Assembly (NCBI RefSeq): GCF_003065405.1
Contig: NZ_CP026947.1
Location: forward strand, 1 to 64,000
Direction of reading: 5' to 3'
Length of the DNA: 64,000 nucleotides
DNA from: Corynebacterium yudongzhengii
Lineage (GTDB): Bacteria > Actinomycetota > Actinomycetes > Mycobacteriales > Mycobacteriaceae
In this document: in pieces, positions 21,226 to 28,938 of the stretch
Numbering within the stretch: the first letter of the stretch is position 1
Layout: every line of letters begins with the position of its first letter
Translations under genes and position numbers: made by a program
The notes under the pieces: model-generated
Seen by the model: the letters and a program-made list of their open reading frames with translations, nothing else
What the model was told of the DNA's origin: nothing
The model's database searches: none

Positions 21226-22164
21226 TTACTTGTCCTGGTTGTCCGTCTGATCCTCGCGGTAGCGCTTGAAGATCTCCTCGGCGCGCCGGGTCTCCTCATC
21301 CAGCTGGTCGGAGGCGTTCTGGGCGCCCTCGGAGGCTTCGGCGACCGCGTCTTCGTTCTGGCGGTGGGCGGCAAGCTGCTCGTCGATGGAGCCGAGCAGT
21401 TCCTCGTCGCGCTCGGCGGGCTCTGCGGCCAGCTCGCTGGCGAGCTTCTCGCGCGGCTCCGCCTCAGCCGGCTCCGCCTCGAGGTCATCCTCGCTGCGGG
21501 AGGTGTGCACCAAGGTGGCTTCCTTCTTGCCGGCGTGCTCCTCGACGTGCGGCGGGCGGGTGGCTGGGGCCTGGCCCTGCTGGCGGAAGAAGAACCAGTA
21601 GACAGCGGCGGCCACCGCGGACAGCGCGGCGAGCACCGCGGCGACGATGCCGAGGTTCTTGCCCACCTTCCGGCGCTGCTGGCGGCGTTGCTTCGCCCGC
21701 GCCTTCTTCTCGGCGCGCTTGCGGGCCTTCTCGGCGGCCTTTTCGATCTTGCGGGACTGCTTCTTGGCCTTCTTCTTCCACGGCTTGAGCTTCTTGCTCA
21801 CCGTCTTCTTCGCTTCCTCCGCGCCGTCGAGAAGCTGGTCCTTCGCCTTGTCGAAGTCGAAAGCGTCGACCGCGGCGCGGCGCCGAGCCAGGCGGTTTTT
21901 GCGGTTGTTCAGGCGCACGTGCGCGGCCTGGGTGACGGGCCCGGCGGCGGCGCGGGCTTTGCGACGCTTGGCGGCCTCCTTGCCGCCGACGTCGAGCTTC
22001 TCGTCGCTATCGAGGAGTTCGAGGTAACGGCGCAGGTCGGAAATGTTCGCCGAGGAGTCCCGGAGCTCGTCGTAGACCGTGCGCTTGGCCTTCTTCTTGT
22101 TGTTCGACAGTGCGCCACGCAGCTGGTTGGCGAGGCTTAGGCCCTGAATGATCATCGGGTTCAT
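21226..22164 (-). CDS. Basic coiled-coil protein with one transmembrane segment
   Basis: I recognise no family. The 312-residue protein is started at MNPMIIQGLSLANQLRG, where AGGAAG precedes the ATG; an upstream in-frame ATG would add 42 unlikely residues. Residues 1-190 are very basic with long Lys/Arg/Ala helices (KKAKKQSRKIEKAAEKARKR). One membrane span follows (NLGIVAAVLAALSAVAAAVYWFFF, about 192-215), then an acidic Glu/Ala-rich tail likely to form a coiled coil. The strong charge division suggests a cytoplasmic basic side that could contact nucleic acid or the phospholipid surface. It is a possible scaffold, but this is only an inference. Confidence 0.65.
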   Translation of the reverse strand: MNPMIIQGLSLANQLRGALSNNKKKAKRTVYDELRDSSANISDLRRYLELLDSDEKLDVGGKEAAKRRKARAAAGPVTQAAHVRLNNRKNRLARRRAAVDAFDFDKAKDQLLDGAEEAKKTVSKKLKPWKKKAKKQSRKIEKAAEKARKRAEKKARAKQRRQQRRKVGKNLGIVAAVLAALSAVAAAVYWFFFRQQGQAPATRPPHVEEHAGKKEATLVHTSRSEDDLEAEPAEAEPREKLASELAAEPAERDEELLGSIDEQLAAHRQNEDAVAEASEGAQNASDQLDEETRRAEEIFKRYREDQTDNQDK

Positions 22165-22420
22165 CGTTTCTCGGGTCTTCCTTACTGCATAAGCGGGGTT
22201 AGCTAACGCACCCCAGCTTAGCGACGGGGGTGGACACCGCGTCAGCAAAGAATTATATTCATACATGAGTCGTGTGAATGTGCTGGTCACAAAGATTTCC
22301 CCGCGAGCGCTCTCTGAGCTTTCGTGAAAAATGAACCGCTCGTTCTACATTGATGAACCAATGCAGAGCCCTGCTATTCATGTGAGAATCGTCTAAAGAT
22401 CGCAAAGGATTCGACCTGTT

Positions 22421-23410
22421 ATGCCCACCCGCAGGCAGGCCGCCCCGCGACTGTCCGCCTCCGCACCGGTGGACTCCGGGGAGCAGGCTTCTTCTTCGAC
22501 CCCGCACTGGGACCGTCTCGCGCTGTCGTTCGAGGTCATCCCGCCGCGCGCGGGGAATACCGCGGACGTCGAGAAGCTCGACGGCCTGCTCGCGGAGCTC
22601 GAGTCTTATCGGCCTGACTATTTGGCGGTGACGTCTTCGCAGCGCTCCGGCTGGCTGAAGGGCACCACCGCGCTCATCGAGTACATCACCGAGACCACCC
22701 GCATGCGCCCGCTCGCGCACATCGCGTGCACCACGGGCGATCGCGCCGCGATGGTCCGGGGGATCAACGAGCTTATCGACGCTGGCGTCCGCGGCCTCCT
22801 CGCCTTACGCGGAGATCTGCCCGAAGGCGAGAGCAGCCTCCCGCCCGGCTACCTGCAGCACGCCACCGACTTAATCCGCCTGATCCGCGACGTCGAGCGC
22901 GGCCAGGCGGCCCGCTTCGCCGCCGGCAACCTGGCCGTCGGCGTGGCGTGCTACCCGTCGGGACACTTCGAGTCGGCCAACGAGGACGAGGACTTCGACG
23001 TCCTTTTGGCCAAGCAGCGCTTGGGCGCCGACTTTGCGATCACCCAGCTCTTCTTCGAGGCGGAGGACTACCTCCGGTTCGTCAAGAAGGCCCGGCTGGC
23101 CGGAGTGACGATTCCGCTCATTCCGGGCATCATGCCCATGACTTCGGCGAAGAGGCTGGAGCGCATGGGCAAGCTGGCCGGGTTGAGCGTGCCGGAGAAA
23201 CTGGCGAAACAGCTCAACGAAGCCGCGCTCATCGGCCCCGACGCCGAGTGGGAAACGGGACTCGAACTCACCGTCCAGCTCGCGCGCGAGGTGCTCGAGG
23301 GCGGTGCGGGTGGACTGCACGTCTACACGCACAACAAGATCGACGTCACCCGCGAACTGCTGACCCGCGTGGGTATCCACCCCAAGCAGCCCATGCGGCG
23401 CATGGCCTAG
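22421..23410 (+). CDS. metF: 5,10-methylenetetrahydrofolate reductase
   Basis: MetF reduces methylene-THF to methyl-THF using FAD, supplying MetE with the methyl donor. In this 329-residue protein the barrel begins at LSFEVIPPRAG. The folate/FAD region includes HIACTTGDRAAM, LLALRGDLPEG, VACYPSGHFESAN and the typical AITQLFFEAEDYLRFV and PLIPGIMPM. The N-terminal 30 residues are low-complexity. metE follows after 44 bp on the same strand, making a methionine operon. A half-site GTCTA at about 22392 was the only hint of an McbR-type operator, which is weak. Confidence 0.93.
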   Translation: MPTRRQAAPRLSASAPVDSGEQASSSTPHWDRLALSFEVIPPRAGNTADVEKLDGLLAELESYRPDYLAVTSSQRSGWLKGTTALIEYITETTRMRPLAHIACTTGDRAAMVRGINELIDAGVRGLLALRGDLPEGESSLPPGYLQHATDLIRLIRDVERGQAARFAAGNLAVGVACYPSGHFESANEDEDFDVLLAKQRLGADFAITQLFFEAEDYLRFVKKARLAGVTIPLIPGIMPMTSAKRLERMGKLAGLSVPEKLAKQLNEAALIGPDAEWETGLELTVQLAREVLEGGAGGLHVYTHNKIDVTRELLTRVGIHPKQPMRRMA

Positions 23411-23454
23411 ATCTGACCCCCTAGCTCACCGAGAACAAAGAGAAACTACGCATC

Positions 23455-25719
23455 ATGTCTTCTTTCCCGAAAGTCACCATCGAGGGTTACCCGCGCATCG
23501 GCGCGAACCGTGAACTGAAGAAGGCCCTGGAGGGCTACTGGGCCGGGCGCATCTCGGCCGAGGACTTCACCTCCGCGGCGCACTCCCTGCGACTGAACAA
23601 CTACCACCGCCTCCAGGACCTGGGCCTCAACGAGGACTACGCCATCCCGGCGGATGTCGCGTACTACGACCAGGTGCTCGAGACCGCCCTGACCGTCGGC
23701 CTCATCGGCGGCGGCGAGGTCTCGCTCGACGAGGAGTTCGCCCTGGCCCGCGGCAACTCGGAGCGCGCCCCGCTCGAGATGACCAAGTGGTTCGACACGA
23801 ACTACCACTACCTCGTGCCGGAGGTCGGCACCGACGCCCTCACCCCGCGCCCGCAGCGCATCCTCAACATCGTCGAGGAGGCCCGCGAGGCTGACGTCGT
23901 CGTCCGCCCGTACCTGGTCGGCCCGGTCACCCTGCTGGCTCTGGCCAAGGCCGCCGAAGGTGCTGGTGAGCCGCTGGAGCGTCTCGACGAGGTCGTCGAC
24001 GCCTACGCCGAAATCCTCACCGAGCTGGCCCGCGCCGGCGTCGACTGGGTGCAGCTCGCCGAGCCGGCCCTCGTCGCCGACCTGGGCCCGGGCGATGAGA
24101 AGCTCGCCGAGCTCGCCGAGAAGGCCCACCGCCGCCTGCTCGAGCCGGCCGCCGGCGAGGAGCGCCCGAACGTGCTCATCACCACCCCGTACGGCTCCCT
24201 GCGCGCCGGGCTGAAGGCCCTGGCCAACGCCGCCCCGGAGGCCCTGCACGTCGACCTCGCGCCGGGCACCCTGGCCAACGACGAGGACTACGTCGCACGC
24301 ATCAACGAGACCGTCGGCAAGGATATTCACCTGGTGGCCGGGCTTATCGACGGCCGCAACGTCTGGGCCGCCGACCTCGCCGAGCGCGACCAGGTGCTCA
24401 AGTCCTTCGCCGGCCGCGAGGTCTCCGTCTCTACGTCGGTCTCCCTGCTGCACGTGCCGCACACGCTCGCCGCCGAGGAAGACCTGCCGGTCGACGTGGT
24501 CAGCTGGCTCGCGTTTGCCGACGAGAAGATCGCCGAGGCCGTCGCCCTGGCCAACGGCGACGAGGAAGCCGTCGCCCGCTCCCAGCGCGCCGTGCGCACC
24601 CGGCGTGAGTCGGAGCGCACCCGCGTCGCCGCCGTCCAGGAGCGCACCGCCGCCCTGCCGGACGGCCAGGTGGAGCGTAAGCCGGACTTCGCGGGTCGTC
24701 GAGAAGCGCAGGAAGCGCTCGGCCTGCCGACGCTGCCCACCACCACCATCGGCTCCTTCCCGCAGACCAAGGAGATCCGCACCTCGCGTGCCGATCACCG
24801 CAAGGGCAAGCTCAGCGACGAGCAGTACACCGAGGCGCTGAAGAAGGAGATCGCCGACGTCGTGCGCTTCCAGGAGGACCTGGGCCTCGACGTGCTCGTC
24901 CACGGCGAAGCCGAGCGCAACGACATGGTCCAGTACTTCGCGGAGCTTCTCGACGGCTTCGTCGCCACCCAAAACGGCTGGGTCCAGTCCTACGGCTCGC
25001 GTTGCACCCGCCCGCCGATCGTCGTCGGCGACGTCTCCCGCCCAAAGGCCATGACCGTGGAGTGGGCGAAGTACGCCCAGTCCCTGTCCGACAAGCCGGT
25101 CAAGGGCATGCTCACCGGCCCGGTGACCATCCTGGCCTGGTCCTTCGTGCGTGACGACGTCCCGCTCGCCGTCTCCGCCGACCAGATCGCCCTCGCGCTC
25201 GCCGACGAGGTCCGCGACCTCGAGGAGGCCGGCATCAGCGTCATCCAGATTGACGAGCCCGCCCTGCGCGAGCTGCTGCCGCTGCGCGAGGACGACCGCC
25301 CGGCGTACCTCGACTGGTCCATCCGCTCCTTCCGCCTCGTGGCGCTGGACGCGAAGCCGACCACCCAGATCCACACCCACCTCTGCTACTCCGAGTTCGG
25401 CCAGATCATCGACGCCGTCGCCGCCCTCGACGCCGACGTCACCTCGATCGAGGCCGCCCGCTCGAAGATGGAGCTGCTCGTTGACCTCAACGACAACTTC
25501 CACTCGCAGATCGGCCCGGGCATCTGGGACATCCACTCGCCGCGCGTGCCGAGCGTCGACGAGCTCGAAGAGCTCATCACCGCCGCTCTCAAGCACGTGC
25601 CCGCCGAGCGGCTCTGGGTCAACCCGGACTGCGGCCTGAAGACCCGCGGCTACGAAGAAACCGAGGCCTCCCTGAAGAACCTGGTGGAGGCGCGGAACCG
25701 GGTCGTCGAGAAGCTCTAG
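23455..25719 (+). CDS. metE: Cobalamin-independent methionine synthase
   Basis: This 754-residue enzyme transfers the methyl group of 5-methyl-THF-triglutamate to homocysteine, the last step of methionine synthesis without B12. The N-terminal folate half opens with PRIGANRELKKALEGYWAG. The C-terminal catalytic half begins around LPTTTIGSFPQTKEIR. Zinc ligands are visible in order: HTHLCYSEF (His and Cys), SIEAARSKME (Glu) and NPDCGLKTR (Cys). VHGEAERNDMVQYF and PPIVVGDV are also conserved. Strong GC-rich codon use suggests high expression. It is co-oriented with metF. Confidence 0.97.
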   Translation: MSSFPKVTIEGYPRIGANRELKKALEGYWAGRISAEDFTSAAHSLRLNNYHRLQDLGLNEDYAIPADVAYYDQVLETALTVGLIGGGEVSLDEEFALARGNSERAPLEMTKWFDTNYHYLVPEVGTDALTPRPQRILNIVEEAREADVVVRPYLVGPVTLLALAKAAEGAGEPLERLDEVVDAYAEILTELARAGVDWVQLAEPALVADLGPGDEKLAELAEKAHRRLLEPAAGEERPNVLITTPYGSLRAGLKALANAAPEALHVDLAPGTLANDEDYVARINETVGKDIHLVAGLIDGRNVWAADLAERDQVLKSFAGREVSVSTSVSLLHVPHTLAAEEDLPVDVVSWLAFADEKIAEAVALANGDEEAVARSQRAVRTRRESERTRVAAVQERTAALPDGQVERKPDFAGRREAQEALGLPTLPTTTIGSFPQTKEIRTSRADHRKGKLSDEQYTEALKKEIADVVRFQEDLGLDVLVHGEAERNDMVQYFAELLDGFVATQNGWVQSYGSRCTRPPIVVGDVSRPKAMTVEWAKYAQSLSDKPVKGMLTGPVTILAWSFVRDDVPLAVSADQIALALADEVRDLEEAGISVIQIDEPALRELLPLREDDRPAYLDWSIRSFRLVALDAKPTTQIHTHLCYSEFGQIIDAVAALDADVTSIEAARSKMELLVDLNDNFHSQIGPGIWDIHSPRVPSVDELEELITAALKHVPAERLWVNPDCGLKTRGYEETEASLKNLVEARNRVVEKL

Positions 25720-25741
25720 AGTTTCGGTACCATGGGTTGCC

Positions 25742-26266
<525 letters not shown>

Positions 26267-26276
26267 GTCTCTTGGG

Positions 26277-26296
26277 GTAGCCCTTGGGCTACTTTT
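26277..26296 (+). terminator. Terminator between cyclophilin and rhomboid genes
   Basis: GTAGCCC and GGGCTAC form a 7-bp hairpin with a 2-nt loop, followed by TTTT. It ends only 5 bp before the rhomboid start codon. Confidence 0.8.
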
Positions 26297-26301
26297 ATCC
26301 C

Positions 26302-26982
26302 ATGAGGATTTCGCAGTGGCTTCGCGGATACGCCCGGCAGGCGCCGGTGTGTTTGTTCATCGTGGTTGCTTGTTCGGCGGTCGCCGTGGTGGCGATGGTG
26401 CAGCGCTTGTCGTTTACGGGCCTGCAGGCCAGCGGGATCGGCGCGCACATGATCCTGTGGGGACCGTTGTCCGCGGGTGCCGATTACGGGTGGATCCGCG
26501 TGCTGACCTCGGGTTTCCTACACCTCGACATAGGCCACTTGGCGATCAACATGTTCCTGCTGATCCTCATCGGCCGGGAGGTCGAGCGCCACATCGGCCA
26601 CGCACTGTTCGCCGCGACCTATCTGGTCAGCGTCGTGGGCGCGTCCGCCGCGGTGCTCGCCTTTACCCCTCACGTGCCGACGGCCGGCGCCTCCGGTGCC
26701 CTCTACTCCCTCATGGCGATCTTCGTCGCCGTCACCGCCGCCCGAGGCGGCGACCTCCGCGCACCGCTGGTTTTGGTTGCCGCGAACGTTGCCTATTCTC
26801 TGTTGGTTCCGGGGATTAGCCTGGTCGGTCACCTGGGCGGGCTCGTGGTCGGTGCCGTGTTGGCTTGGTTCGTGGTGCGCTCGCGCGGCTTGGGCTGGGC
26901 CGCGGTGGCCGTGGTTGGGCTCGCGTGCGTTGTTGTGTGCTGGTGGTTGATCCGAGCGATCGCCGTGGGTGGTGTTATGTGA
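26302..26982 (+). CDS. Rhomboid-family intramembrane serine protease
   Basis: The 226-residue membrane protein has at least six hydrophobic segments. Rhomboid landmarks are the cytosolic-loop Trp/Arg (YGWIRVLTSGFLH), GHLAINM in TM2, the catalytic Ser in GASGALYSL and the catalytic His in VGHLGGLVVG. It should cleave transmembrane substrates within the bilayer. I start it at MRISQWLRGY; no ribosome site is visible, because a terminator hairpin ends just upstream, so the message may be leaderless or begin within that hairpin. Confidence 0.88.
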   Translation: MRISQWLRGYARQAPVCLFIVVACSAVAVVAMVQRLSFTGLQASGIGAHMILWGPLSAGADYGWIRVLTSGFLHLDIGHLAINMFLLILIGREVERHIGHALFAATYLVSVVGASAAVLAFTPHVPTAGASGALYSLMAIFVAVTAARGGDLRAPLVLVAANVAYSLLVPGISLVGHLGGLVVGAVLAWFVVRSRGLGWAAVAVVGLACVVVCWWLIRAIAVGGVM

Positions 26983-27001
26983 GTGTTGGGGTTGTTTGTT
27001 G

Positions 27002-27081
27002 GGGGCTTGGATTTGAGTAAGTACCGACGATCCGGGGGTTTCGGGGGCCGAAACGGGGTTAACGTCGGTAGTTACTTAAAT
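27002..27081. repeat. 80-bp palindromic repeat, copy A
   Basis: This copy begins GGGGCTTGGATTTGAG. Outer arms AGTAAGTACCGACG and CGTCGGTAGTTACTT pair with a small bulge around a GTTTCGG/CCGAAAC inner stem. Copy B lies 104 bp downstream and a half-copy at 19089-19119. Confidence 0.8.
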
Positions 27082-27105
27082 ATCTTGCGGATTTCGGGCC
27101 GGAAT

Positions 27106-27185
27106 GGGGCTTGGATTTGAGTAAGTACCGACGATCCGGCGGTTTCGGGGGCGGAAACGGGATTATCGTCGGCAGTTACTTAAAT
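27106..27185. repeat. 80-bp palindromic repeat, copy B
   Basis: It has the same start (GGGGCTTGGATTTGAG) and arms (AGTAAGTACCGACGAT with ATCGTCGGCAGTTACTT) as copy A. Differences keep pairing intact in the outer stem, consistent with a structural repeat element of the REP type. Confidence 0.8.
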
Positions 27186-27626
27186 CCCGGCATCTCTAGT
27201 GAAGGCACCCGGAACGCTTGTGTGGTTGGTGACTATGGTCCACTCACCACGGCCAACGGGTCTGCGTCCCGATTCGGGGTAGGCGGTAGCGCGCGTCCGC
27301 GCAGTTGGTAGTAGGGGTCTGGCTGCCTGGTAGCACTCCTAGCTACGACGTCTTTCTGATGCGGAGGCTTCGTAGTTTGGCGTTTCCTGTGTCAGTACCA
27401 CGGAGAAGAATTCTTCTTTTCGGTGCGCGGAGATTTTACGGCGATACGCCTCATTCCACGCTCCGCGGCCTCGCGGAGCCTCTCTCATCGCAATGCGCCT
27501 TCCGGAGTGTTCCTTGGGCCTTGGCGATCATCCCGAAAAGAATAGCCGGAGCCGCCCTGATCTACTGGCCTAGCTGAAGAAACGGAACCTACCTACGTTG
27601 TGCCGCGGCATAGTGCGGACCGTGCT

Positions 27627-27678
27627 TTTACGTACGTGCGTAATCCGGATCCAATGGGTCCCGGGAAACTCATAGGTA
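27627..27678. repeat. 52-bp direct repeat with palindrome, copy 1
   Basis: It opens with the near-palindrome TTACGTACGTGCGTAA (27628-27643) and ends with AACTCATAGGTA. Copy 2 lies exactly 94 bp downstream. The middle parts have diverged (GGTCCCGGG versus AATCCCGGGG). Confidence 0.7.
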
Positions 27679-27720
27679 CACGAGGGCGCACTGTTGGAGT
27701 TACGGAGTCGGCCTCTGCTT

Positions 27721-27772
27721 TTTACGCACGTGCGTAATCGGAAATTGATGAATCCCGGGGAACTCATAGGTA
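27721..27772. repeat. 52-bp direct repeat with palindrome, copy 2
   Basis: It opens with the perfect palindrome TTACGCACGTGCGTAA (27722-27737), the same core as at 18066-18085, and ends with AACTCATAGGTA, as in copy 1. Confidence 0.7.
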
Positions 27773-27893
27773 TGCAAGACTCCCTGTTACCTGCGCCGTG
27801 TGGTGAGCACTGGTGCCGCCGCGTTCGGGGTCTGCTGAGGGTTGGGGAGTCTGCGCCGCCAGGGCCTGGGACGTGACTGCCAAAGCCGGATGA

Positions 27894-28121
27894 CTGCTAC
27901 CAACTACCCGGAAACCGGGACTACCAGATAGCCGGAGAAGCGCTACCAACAAACCACATCTCACGACCCTTTCTCGAGCCGAAACCGAATACGAGTTGCA
28001 GCAGCTCAAGGAATCTGTGGAAGCAAGCTTCGAGGAAATCAAGGACAGAGCGGTCAGCTACACACTAAGCCCGCGGGAGTTTGCTGTCTGGGAACCCATC
28101 ACGGATCTAACGCATCACTGA
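27894..28121 (+). pseudogene. Coding-like remnant without a start codon
   Basis: This open frame of 75 codons runs from a TGA (27891) to a TGA (28119-28121). It contains no Met. The second half reads like real protein (RAETEYELQQLKESVEASF, then EEIKDRAVSYTLSPREF, then AVWEPITDL). It could be the 3' end of a lost gene. I recognise no family. Confidence 0.3.
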
Positions 28122-28240
28122 CCTTCAGTGGCTCCTAGATCATGAATAAACAAACCACCGGCAAGCACCCACCCAACCCGGGGGTACTCCAGAGTGGATG
28201 CGGGGGAGTTGTGTACAACCTCGGCGTGTTGTTGACAGGG

Positions 28241-28484
28241 TTATCCACCGGTGGAGTTATCCCCAGAAAAGCGGCGAAGTTGTCCACATTGTGGATAACT
28301 ACATTCTTGTAATTTACCGAACAGGTATGCGTTCGAAGTGTCGGAACCTGCCCATACTCCCGGGTACAGCGTTGGGGTTCGAACGACGCACGCCGATGGG
28401 GAAACAGTGCACAGAGTTATCCACAGGCTGTGGGCAACCGCTGTGGAAAGGTATTTCACAGACCTATGCACAGCTTGTGGATAA
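28241..28484. promoter_or_regulatory. Second DnaA-box cluster, outside oriC
   Basis: Exact boxes TTATCCACA/TGTGGATAA occur at 28290-28298, 28417-28425 and 28476-28484. One-mismatch boxes occur at 28241-28249 (TTATCCACC), 28258-28266 (TTATCCCCA) and 28280-28288 (TTGTCCACA). Six boxes in 245 bp, at a density like that of the dnaA-dnaN region, upstream of no plus-strand gene. Confidence 0.7.
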
Positions 28485-28551
28485 CTGTTGCACCCGAACA
28501 CGAGCCAACACGAGTACACACCACGGGGGTAGGCGGCAGAAGTAACAGGGC

Positions 28552-28586
28552 ATAAGAAAACCCCGCCACCCGGGTGGGGGACGGGG
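28552..28586 (-). terminator. Terminator downstream of crgA (minus strand)
   Basis: Read on the minus strand, CCCCGTCCCCCACC pairs with GGTGGCGGGG around CCGGGT, followed by TTTTCTT. It closes the minus-strand kinase operon. Confidence 0.8.
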
Positions 28587-28601
28587 TATAGAGAAGTGAA
28601 G

Positions 28602-28868
28602 CTAACGCCAGCCCATGGTCATGAGCAGGCCGACGATGAAGAGGCCGAAGCCGATCGCGTAGTTCCACGCTCCGAGTTCAACCATGAACGGGATCATGCC
28701 GGCAGCCAGGTAGAAGACGACGATCCAGGCCAAGCCCAGCAGCATGAGGCCGAACATGATGACCTTGTACCAGATCGGCGTGCCGCTGGTGTTGAGCTTC
28801 ACCGGGGTCCGGCTGACGCTGGAACGCGTTTTCTGCGGGGTCGTGTTCGTGACCTTCGCCTTGGGCAT
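28602..28868 (-). CDS. crgA: Cell division protein CrgA
   Basis: The 88-residue protein has a polar N-terminal region ([20 protein letters not shown]) and two transmembrane segments ([20 protein letters not shown] and [20 protein letters not shown]). The last two match the CrgA family, a small actinobacterial divisome protein that in mycobacteria contacts FtsZ, FtsQ, FtsI and PBPA. The short linker [11 protein letters not shown] between the helices is typical. It lies 70 bp after pknB and before the operon terminator, the conserved crgA position. Confidence 0.92.
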   Translation of the reverse strand: MPKAKVTNTTPQKTRSSVSRTPVKLNTSGTPIWYKVIMFGLMLLGLAWIVVFYLAAGMIPFMVELGAWNYAIGFGLFIVGLLMTMGWR

Positions 28869-28938
28869 ATCAGATCCTTTTCGCCGTTGATGTCGCGTGG
28901 TGGTTTACGTCGATAAGCCTAGCAGGTGAGATTCTCCG

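Larger units (their letters stand above)
26983..28551. other. Gene-poor, repeat-rich interval before crgA
   Basis: About 1.6 kb without a convincing gene. It contains two 80-bp palindromic repeats (27.0-27.2 kb), two 52-bp direct repeats with a TTACGCACGTGCGTAA palindrome (27.63 and 27.72 kb), small hairpins such as AGAAGAATTCTTCT (about 27405) and CTCCGCG/CGCGGAG (about 27464), a start-less coding-like frame (27.9-28.1 kb) and a DnaA-box cluster (28.24-28.48 kb). Base composition is lower in GC than the neighbours. It may be decayed mobile DNA or a chromosomal organising site. Confidence 0.6.

Noticed and set aside
27002..27185. Possible CRISPR or iteron array from the repeated units
   Set aside because: Only two full units, 80 bp each with internal palindromes and a 24-bp spacer; no cas genes. 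Better explained as REP-like elements.
28198..28545. 115-codon plus-strand frame through the second DnaA-box cluster
   Set aside because: It is made of the repeated box sequences and lacks protein character.
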